Source of the DNA: Spirochaetaceae bacterium
GTDB taxonomy: Bacteria; Spirochaetota; Spirochaetia; Treponematales; Breznakiellaceae
Length of the DNA: 6,780 nt
Direction of reading: 5' to 3'
NCBI GenBank assembly: GCA_031257995.1
Contig: JAIRNN010000209.1
Location: 1 to 6,780 of the forward strand
The notes beneath the pieces are model-generated. The model worked only from the letters and a program-made list of their open reading frames with translations, made no database searches and was not told where the DNA came from. The position numbers and the translations under genes are program-made. Of the stretch, positions 1 through 4,547 are shown piece by piece. Position 1 is the stretch's first letter. Every line of letters starts with the position of its first letter.

Positions 1-48
1 GCAGATTTTTTACGGAAAGCACGGTTTACCCCGACGGCTTGGATCACG

Positions 49-93
49 GGAACTGCGGATGAACGCGGACGGATGCGGATTTTTCACGCCGGG
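49..93. repeat. Dispersed GGAT-rich intergenic repeat, copy 1
   Basis: This short stretch is built from CGGAT-like units and ends in ATGCGGATTTTTCAC followed by gCCgGG. The same end, with two substitutions, recurs at 3174-3194, just after the second transposase-like copy. Both are preceded by GGAT(C/T)ACACGG-like words. The repeat stops where homology to the transposase-like gene starts, so it marks the 5' break of copy A. It looks like a non-coding dispersed repeat, and its function is unknown. Confidence 0.5.
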
Positions 94-518
94 CTTCTCT
101 TAATCCGCGTACTCTGCGAGACGAAAGCGCGTTACGGCTTCGAGATATGCGCGGGCTCCGGCTTGAGGGGGCGCGGCTCACGTTCTACATCAAGCCCGAA
201 ACGGCTTTATGCTGCCGCTGATAATGCAGCTGCTGAAACAAACGTTTTCGGCGCGGTTCAACGCGCGGACGGGGACGGACGAGGCACGTGTGGGGCGAGC
301 GATACGAGTCGGATATCCTGTGGGGAGGGCCGCCTGATGGATTTTTTTTGGGAGGGGGAAAAGTGGACTGGGCGGCGGTGGAAAAGTCGGCGGAAACGAA
401 GATTCCGGCGGCTATAGCCTACACCTTGTCTTGGGGCAACCCCCGCTCGGACGGGATGATGATAACGACGAGTTTTTCGGCGAAAAACGCTTCCAAACCC
501 GTGTCCCCACCCGGTTAA
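94..518 (+). pseudogene. Remnant of a Y1/REP-type transposase-like gene (copy A), 5'-truncated and frameshifted
   Basis: Translated piecewise, this matches the gene at 2522-3029 from its codon 34 to the stop. It begins LLLIRVLCETKARYGFE (copy B: VLLHRVLREIKKRYPFE), passes through RLTFYIKP and the MLPLIMQLLKQTF segment, and ends in a frame carrying WGERYESDIL, AYTLSW and KPVSPPG. Against copy B it has an AT duplication near 147 (GAGATATGCG for GAGATGCG), a one-base deletion near 200 (CCCGAAACGG for CCCGAAGACGG) and one extra base near 284 before CACGTGTGG. Together these account exactly for the three reading frames used. The first 33 codons are gone, replaced by a dispersed repeat, and there is no start or ribosome binding site. 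The family reading (IS200/REP-associated Y1 transposase fold without its HUH motif) rests on residue patterns. This copy cannot make a full protein. Confidence 0.75.
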
Positions 519-640
519 CGCCCCGGATCACGGCCAAAAAGGAGTTACATACAGCCTCAATCACGTGGGCCACAGATGGCCGCAAAAGAGACATGCCCGC
601 CCCACAACGCGGAGTTTTGAAACAGGCTCGATTATCAATT
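519..640. repeat. 3' flank of the transposase-like unit, copy 1
   Basis: The flank after the copy A stop matches the flank after copy B (3030-3150) in order: a CGGC(C)AAAAAGG word, ACAGCCTCAA (551-560; 3062-3071), a GGCC-(A)GAGATGGCC-like palindromic word, then TTGAAACAG(G/C)CTC and TATCA. The repeated unit is therefore longer than the gene and includes about 120 bp of 3' non-coding DNA, as expected if gene and flank were duplicated together. No gene is visible here. Confidence 0.6.
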
Positions 641-645
641 CTCCA

Positions 646-663
646 TTCCCCCGAAGGGGGGAA
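646..663. other. Small GC hairpin
   Basis: TTCCCCC (646-652) pairs with GGGGGAA (657-663) across a GAAG loop, giving 7 bp. No T run follows on either strand, so it is not a standard terminator. It may simply be part of the repeat-rich spacer between copy A and eno. Confidence 0.3.
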
Positions 664-692
664 CGCTCCCGGCCTTAATCACGGCTCAATCA

Positions 693-727
693 CGATGAAC
701 CGCAGATGACACATCTGCGGTTCATCG
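693..727 (-). terminator. Perfect 16-bp stem-loop after eno (terminator or palindromic repeat)
   Basis: CGATGAACCGCAGATG (693-708) is followed by ACA and then by its exact reverse complement (712-727). The element starts 8 nt beyond the eno TAG, the right place to end the eno transcript. No U run follows on the eno strand, so intrinsic termination is doubtful. It may instead be a palindromic intergenic repeat that protects the 3' end. Its words (GATGAAC, CTGCGG) echo the repeat at 49-93. Confidence 0.45.
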
Positions 728-735
728 CGTTCGAT

Positions 736-2031
736 CTAGAGGTTGTAGAACGCCGACTTCCCCGCATACAAGGCGGTTCCGTCAAGTTGGTCCTCTATCC
801 GCATAAGCTGGTTGTATTTGGCAACACGGTCGGTACGGCTCATGGAACCGGTCTTGATCTGTCCCGTCTCCAACGCGACAACGAGATCGGCGATAAACGT
901 ATCTTCCGTTTCGCCTGAGCGGTGGGAGACCACGGCGGTGTACCCGGCCCGTTTTGCCATCTCAATCGCCTCATAGGTCTCGGTAACGGTGCCAATCTGG
1001 TTCACCTTGATGAGGATCGAGTTACAACTGCCTTCTTTAATACCGCGCTCAAGCCGTTTGGTGTTGGTCACGAAGAAATCGTCGCCGACAATCTGGATTT
1101 TTGAGCCGAGTTTCCGGGTCAGGTTGACATAGCCGATCCAGTCGTTCTGGTCGAGCGGGTCTTCAATCGAGATGATCGGGTATTTGGCGACCCATTTCTC
1201 GTAGAGCGCGATCATGTCGTCCGCAGAAAGAACCTCGCCAGGATTGGACTTCCAGAACTTATAGCCCTTGCCGCCGCCTTCTTCAAAAAGCTCGGAGCTG
1301 GCACAGTCCATCGCGATACCGAACTGTTCTTTGTCCGCCTTGTACCCGGCCTTCTCGATGGCCTTCACGATGAATTGGAGTGCCTCCTCGTTGGCGATGT
1401 CCGGGGCAAAGCCGCCCTCGTCGCCGACCGCCGTGTTCTTGCCCGCGTCTTTCAAAAGGCTCTTGAGGCTGTGAAAGACCTCCGCCGTCCAACGAACCGC
1501 TTCCCGCATGGTGGGCGCGCCGACCGGCATGACCATGAATTCCTGGAAATCCACCTTGTTGTCGGAATGCTTGCCGCCGTTGATGATGTTTGCCATCGGC
1601 ACCGGCAGAAGTGCCGTGTGAATGCCGCCCAAGTATTTGTACAACGGGAGGCCCACCGAATCGGCGGCGGCAACGGCCGTGGCCATCGACACGCCGAGAA
1701 TCGCGTTCGCGCCAAGTTTACTCTTGTTTTCCGTGCCGTCAAGCTCGATCATCGTGCGGTCCACATCGACCTGATCGGCGGCTTCAAGCCCTTCGACCGC
1801 ATCGGCAATCACGTCATTCACGTTGGCCACTGCCTTCAGCACGCCCTTGCCCAGATAACGGCCCTTGTCGCCGTCCCGCAACTCGACCGCCTCATGTTCG
1901 CCTGTTGACGCGCCGGACGGAACAATCGCCCTGCCGGAAGCGCCGTCATCCAGAATGACCTCCACCTCGACTGTGGGATTGCCGCGCGAATCTAAAACTT
2001 CCCGCGCCTGTACCTGTTCAATATAACTCAT
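736..2031 (-). CDS. eno: Enolase (2-phosphoglycerate dehydratase)
   Basis: The gene encodes a complete 431-residue enolase, the usual bacterial length. The enzyme interconverts 2-phosphoglycerate and phosphoenolpyruvate in glycolysis; it is cytosolic and needs Mg2+. Visible family marks are the N-terminal REVLDSRGNPTVE, the flexible loop SGASTGEHEA (39-48), the general acid/base region GDEGG (203-207, Glu205), metal ligands Asp242 (MDCASSE), Glu290 (SIEDP) and Asp317 (VGDD), the signature ILIKVNQIGT (339-348) with catalytic Lys342, and substrate-binding SHRSGETED (369-377). No key residue is missing. The ATG at 2029-2031 has AGGAG six bases upstream, and MSYIEQVQAREVLDSRG is a normal enolase start. 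The gene stands alone with its own promoter, and transposase-like repeats lie on both sides. Enolases of some host-associated bacteria also bind plasminogen at the surface, but nothing here shows that. Confidence 0.98.
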   Translation of the reverse strand: MSYIEQVQAREVLDSRGNPTVEVEVILDDGASGRAIVPSGASTGEHEAVELRDGDKGRYLGKGVLKAVANVNDVIADAVEGLEAADQVDVDRTMIELDGTENKSKLGANAILGVSMATAVAAADSVGLPLYKYLGGIHTALLPVPMANIINGGKHSDNKVDFQEFMVMPVGAPTMREAVRWTAEVFHSLKSLLKDAGKNTAVGDEGGFAPDIANEEALQFIVKAIEKAGYKADKEQFGIAMDCASSELFEEGGGKGYKFWKSNPGEVLSADDMIALYEKWVAKYPIISIEDPLDQNDWIGYVNLTRKLGSKIQIVGDDFFVTNTKRLERGIKEGSCNSILIKVNQIGTVTETYEAIEMAKRAGYTAVVSHRSGETEDTFIADLVVALETGQIKTGSMSRTDRVAKYNQLMRIEDQLDGTALYAGKSAFYNL

Positions 2032-2037
2032 GGTTTT

Positions 2038-2042
2038 CTCCT
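2038..2042 (-). promoter_or_regulatory. Ribosome binding site of eno
   Basis: On the minus strand this reads AGGAG, within ATAGGAGAAAACC-ATG. The 6-nt spacing to the start codon supports the ATG at 2029-2031. Confidence 0.85.
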
Positions 2043-2060
2043 ATAATAACAGAATAGGAT

Positions 2061-2090
2061 AATATACCATTGAACAGATAAAAAAGTCAA
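2061..2090 (-). promoter_or_regulatory. Predicted sigma70-type promoter of eno
   Basis: On the minus strand TTGACT (2085-2090) and TATATT (2061-2066) are separated by 18 bp. They match the -35 and -10 consensus at 5/6 and 4-5/6 positions. Initiation would fall near 2050-2054, giving an untranslated leader of about 20 nt that contains the ribosome binding site. The surrounding DNA is AT-rich. This was predicted by eye. Confidence 0.6.
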
Positions 2091-2304
2091 GGCCGGCACT
2101 ATGCCTCCAGCAATTCCGAATTCAAATTAGATAAAACTTTACAATACAATAACTTATTAAAATACACGCCGAAACTGCTGGATTTGTAAATCATTGCAAT
2201 GTAACGATTTGGGGTTTGAAATTAGAATTGTTGTATGCCTCTATAATCCGTTAAAAACATCCACTGTTATGCGGACGAGTTATTTTGACTGTGGAATAGA
2301 TATT

Positions 2305-2347
2305 GGACTTATTCAACAACCGGGGTGGTTGTCGCGGACTAAGTCCG
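2305..2347. other. Nested stem-loop with two alternative foldings
   Basis: An outer stem GGACTTA (2305-2311) / TAAGTCC (2340-2346) encloses an inner stem ACAACC (2316-2321) / GGTTGT (2327-2332) with a GGGGT loop. The right outer arm can instead form its own local hairpin, CGGACTAAGTCCG (2335-2347). The two foldings exclude each other. Possible roles are a structured RNA leader, an old terminator, or a transposase-recognised subterminal hairpin lying about 175 bp before copy B. Confidence 0.45.
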
Positions 2348-2368
2348 TTTCAAGTTTTGTGGTTTTTG

Positions 2369-2382
2369 GGGCTTAAAAGCCC
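2369..2382. other. Short hairpin GGGCTT-AA-AAGCCC
   Basis: Six-base arms around AA. It lies 22 nt after the nested stem-loop and belongs to the same structured cluster. A T-rich stretch comes before it (TTTTGTGGTTTTT), not after, so it is not a plus-strand terminator. Read on the minus strand it is followed by A-rich, not T-rich, sequence. Confidence 0.35.
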
Positions 2383-2507
2383 TGCACTAAATCCTAGGAT
2401 AAACGCACAGAGATAGAATCTGTTTTCAATTCACGACCTTTCACTTTTTTTCCCATTTTTTCGGGTCAAATTAAAGCAAAACCGCCACTCAACACCTTAT
2501 ATACAGT

Positions 2508-2513
2508 AAGGAG
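2508..2513 (+). promoter_or_regulatory. Ribosome binding site of the gene at 2522
   Basis: AAGGAG lies 8 nt before the ATG at 2522-2524. A TTG in the same frame at 2516 lies too close to it. The site therefore fixes the start at 2522, with a protein beginning MNTPRKLKQNAWYKV. Confidence 0.8.
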
Positions 2514-2521
2514 AATTGTAT

Positions 2522-3029
2522 ATGAATACACCAAGAAAGTTAAAACAGAATGCTTGGTACAAAGTAGGGACAGAGGTCAATATCGGCGAGCCCTTGTTCC
2601 GGCTGCCGTGGACGAAAGTACTGCTACACCGTGTGCTCCGCGAGATCAAGAAGCGTTATCCCTTCGAGATGCGCGGCCTGAAACTCGAGGGATCGTGGCT
2701 CACGTTTTACATCAAGCCCGAAGACGGCTTTATGCTGCCGCTGATAATGCAGCTGCTGAAACAAACGTTTTCTTTACGGTTCAATATAATCGTAGGAAGG
2801 AAGGGGCACGTGTGGGGGGGAGCGGTATGCGTCGGAGATCTTGGACGGGGAGCCGCCTGAGGATGCGGAAATGGCAGACTGGGAGGCAATAGACAAGTCG
2901 GCAAACACGCCGATAGCGGGGGCGATGGCCTATACCTTGAGTTGGGACAGCCTTAGGTCGCCCGGGATGACGATAACGACCCGGTTTTCGGCCCACAACG
3001 TCGCCAAACCCGTGTCTCCGCCCGGCTAA
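2522..3029 (+). CDS. Y1/REP-type transposase-like protein (copy B), frameshifted at a G7 run
   Basis: With one G removed from the run at 2814-2820, the reading frame gives a complete 168-residue protein. As written, it stops at 2860 after about 98 authentic residues (113 in all), and the rest continues in the next frame to TAA at 3027-3029. Known pattern of REP-associated Y1 transposases, and what is seen here: an N-terminal W-Y-x-V strand (12-15), L-R-E-I-K-K-R-Y-x-F-E (39-49), a strand before the P-E-D-G turn (66-69), I-M-Q-L-L-K-Q-x-F-x-x-R-F-N (75-88), G-R-K-G-H-V-W-G-E-R-Y (92-102), and an A-Y-x-L-S-W segment (136-141) where the catalytic-tyrosine helix lies. The HUH metal motif (normally N-H-V-H before the turn) is replaced by S-W-L-T (58-61), so strand nicking should be lost; Tyr137 might remain. 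Copy A shows the same loss. Expect a decayed or repurposed family member. Family call by pattern only. Confidence 0.65.
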
Positions 3030-3150
3030 CCGCCCACTTTACGGCAAAAAGGGGATTACAGACAGCCTCAAAGATCTCGGCCAGAGATGGCCAGAGGAGA
3101 GGTCTGCCCACACCGCAACATGAGGTATTGAAACAGCCTCAAATATCATA
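3030..3150. repeat. 3' flank of the transposase-like unit, copy 2
   Basis: This matches 519-640 in the same order: ACGGCAAAAAGGGGATTACA, GACAGCCTCAA (3061-3071), CGGCCAGAGATGGCC (about 3079-3093), then TTGAAACAGCCTCAA (3128-3142). The word ACAGCCTCA occurs again at 3352-3360, before the next gene. It could be the recognised end of the mobile unit or inert hitch-hiking DNA. Confidence 0.55.
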
Positions 3151-3194
3151 GGATTACACGGATACCACGGATACATGCGGATTTTTCACACCAG
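3150..3194. repeat. Dispersed GGAT-rich intergenic repeat, copy 2
   Basis: GGATTACACGGATACCACGG begins at 3150 and leads into ATGCGGATTTTTCACaCCaGG at 3174-3194, the word that also ends the repeat at 49-93. GATTACACGGAT-type repeats are widespread non-coding elements in several bacterial groups (known in general, not checked here). Confidence 0.5.
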
Positions 3195-3411
3195 GCGCCG
3201 CTTCATCTGTAGTTTCTTGTGATGAATGCAGTGATGAAGCCCGTGATTAAAGCCGGGGACGGGAAACAACGGGCTATGCCCGGTACCGCGTCCAAACCCC
3301 GAATTGAAATCCCTATCCACCCGTCCGTCTTGAAAAACAAGCCCCGTACGGACAGCCTCATACTGGATACATTAACTACAATGGAAAGAGCGTATTCCGA
3401 TTGTTCACGAT
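3195..3411. other. Spacer before the leucine-rich-repeat gene; no gene seen
   Basis: The only marks are an inverted repeat GCTTCATC (3200-3207) / GATGAAGC (3233-3240) with a 25-nt gap and another ACAGCCTCA word (3352-3360). An open frame starts at 3219, but it has no ribosome binding site and runs out of frame into the next gene, so I do not call it. The promoter of the next gene should lie here. TTGAAA at 3330-3335 is a possible -35 box, but I see no good -10 box at the right distance. Confidence 0.4.
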
Positions 3412-3416
3412 GGAGG
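3412..3416 (+). promoter_or_regulatory. Ribosome binding site of the leucine-rich-repeat gene
   Basis: GGAGG lies seven bases before the ATG at 3424. This is a strong site and supports the start that yields a signal peptide. Confidence 0.85.
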
Positions 3417-3423
3417 CAAAACC

Positions 3424-4475
3424 ATGACGAACCACACTGTAGCGGTACGTATCAAGCTGTTTTTGACGTTAGCGGCCTTCGCGTTATTTGCCGCGCCGCC
3501 GCTTGCCGCCCAGATGGAGCCCGGCTTTGAAACCAGTCCGGACAGCGGCGGGGTCGTGATTACCAAACACACGGGGCCGGGCGGGGCCGTTGTTATACCC
3601 GTAGCCATCGGGGGAAGACCGTTGTTGGAATTGGCGGAAGGGCTTGTGAGAACAGCCGCTTGACATCCGTTATGATACCGGTGGGGATTACCATCATTGG
3701 CAATTGGGCTTTTTCCGGCTGCCGCGGCCTTGCCTCCGTTATCATACCGGAAACGGTTACCTGTATTGGTGACAGTGCTTTTCGCGGCTGCACCGGCCTT
3801 GTCTCCGTCATCATACTGGAAGGCATCATCAATCTTGGCAATAATGTTTTTGTCGGCCGTAAAAGCCTTGCCTCCGTTACGATACCGGAAGGCGTTTCCC
3901 GCATCGGCGACTATGCTTTTTTCAACTGTTCCGGTCTTGTCTCTGCCGCCATACCCACAAGCGTTACCAGCATTGGCAAGCAGGCTTTTGCCGATTGCAC
4001 CGGTCTTGCCGCTATCACCATACCGGAAGGCGTTACCGTCATTGGAAAGGATGCTTTCGACAACTACGAAATCCTCGCCTCCGTTACCATACGGGAAGGC
4101 GTTGCCGACATTGGCAGGACGGCTTTTTCCGGCTGCAAAAGTCTTGCCTCCGTTACGATACCGCCGGGCGTTACCAGTATTGGAGCGCAGGCTTTTTGGG
4201 AGTGTTTCAGATTGAAATCCATCACCATACCGGGAAACGTTATCACCATTGACAATTGGACTTTTGCCGGCTGTTCAAACCTTGTCTCCGTCACGATACT
4301 GGAAGGCGTTACCACCATTGGCGTGGAGGCTTTTGTCAGTTGCCGAAGCCTTACCTTCCTCATCCTACCGGACAGCGTTACCCGCATTGGCTCAGGGGCT
4401 TTTAAAGGCTGTTATAACCTAAAGCCGGAAGTCCGTGCGGATATTGAAAAGCGGTTCGGGAACGGGGTGTTTTAG
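3424..4475 (+). CDS. Secreted BspA-like (TpLRR) leucine-rich-repeat protein, frameshifted at a G5 run
   Basis: With one G added to the run at 3610-3614, the two overlapping frames join into a 350-residue protein. As written, the first frame gives a 79-residue stub ending at 3663, and the repeats lie in the frame from 3660. Residues 1-29 form a signal peptide (basic start, core LFLTLAAFALFAA, likely cut at LAA-Q). No lipobox is seen. Residues about 44-62 (VVITKHTGPGGAVVIPVAI) are the usual opening of TpLRR proteins, and the restored join reads IGGKTVVGIGGRACENSRL, which fits that family. Eleven 23-residue repeats follow (81-333), then a 17-residue charged tail. No membrane anchor or sorting signal is visible. 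Relatives in Treponema and oral anaerobes are surface or secreted proteins for adhesion or protein binding; the partner here is unknown. It converges with recJ. Confidence 0.8.
3663..4421 (+). repeat. Eleven tandem 69-bp repeats coding 23-residue LRR units
   Basis: Each unit follows x-S-V-x-I-P-x-x-V-x-x-I-G-x-x-A-F-x-x-C-x-x-L, the TpLRR consensus. DNA words such as CTTGCCTCCGTTACGATACC and GGAAGGCGTTACC recur at 69-bp spacing, so unit gain or loss by recombination is plausible. Unit 3 lacks the cysteine (F-V-G-R-K-S-L) and so does unit 6 (F-D-N-Y-E-I-L). Units 9-11 are more diverged. Confidence 0.9.
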
Positions 4476-4485
4476 TGAAGCAAAG

Positions 4486-4497
4486 GGGGCAAGCCCC
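4486..4497 (-). other. Short GGGGC/GCCCC hairpin between convergent genes
   Basis: GGGGC-AA-GCCCC lies in the gap between the ends of the LRR gene and recJ. Read on the minus strand it lies 49 nt past the recJ stop and is followed by CTTTGCTTC, a poor U run. It might help end recJ transcription. Confidence 0.3.
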
Positions 4498-4515
4498 GCC
4501 ACTGTCAACAAGTTA

Positions 4516-4547
4516 AGGGATAGTGCCTGGAGACTTCCCTCTTTTTT
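4516..4547 (+). terminator. Likely intrinsic terminator of the leucine-rich-repeat gene
   Basis: AGGGA-t-AGT (4516-4524) pairs with ACT-TCCCT (4533-4540) with one bulged base and a GCCTGGAG loop. C and then six T (4542-4547) follow directly, in the plus direction. It lies about 40 nt after the LRR stop. The T run overlaps the recJ stop codon, so the two transcription units end almost back to back. Confidence 0.6.

Larger units (their letters stand above)
2101..2507. other. AT-rich geneless region with stem-loops
   Basis: About 400 bp without a credible gene. Base composition is unlike the flanks: about 27% GC in 2101-2160 and about 36% over 2101-2340, against clearly GC-rich eno and recJ. 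A 60-codon open frame at 2194-2376 has no ribosome binding site and no recognisable motif. The region holds the stem-loops described separately, a perfect palindrome ATCCTAGGAT at 2391-2400, and T-rich runs at 2441-2460. It must carry the promoter for the plus-strand gene at 2522, but I could not place convincing -35 and -10 boxes at a sensible distance. It could also hold a small RNA or the left end of a mobile unit. Confidence 0.5.

Noticed and set aside
1375..1908. 177-codon plus-strand open frame opposite eno
   Set aside because: It is a shadow of the GC-rich enolase gene, with an arginine- and histidine-rich composition typical of antisense frames and no start signal.
2194..2376. 60-codon open frame in the AT-rich gap, plus strand
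   Set aside because: No ribosome binding site and no recognisable domain, and it overlaps the stem-loop cluster. It looks like a chance open frame.
2498..2503. TATATA as a -10 box for the gene at 2522
   Set aside because: Initiation would fall at or past the AAGGAG ribosome binding site, and no -35 box lies at the right distance.
3219..3530. 103-codon open frame running into the start of the leucine-rich-repeat gene
   Set aside because: No ribosome binding site and no family features, and it overlaps the well-supported start at 3424 in another frame.
3663..4421. 69-bp periodic repeats as a possible CRISPR array
   Set aside because: The repeats are contiguous and in frame, and they code for leucine-rich repeats. 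There are no spacers and no cas genes.
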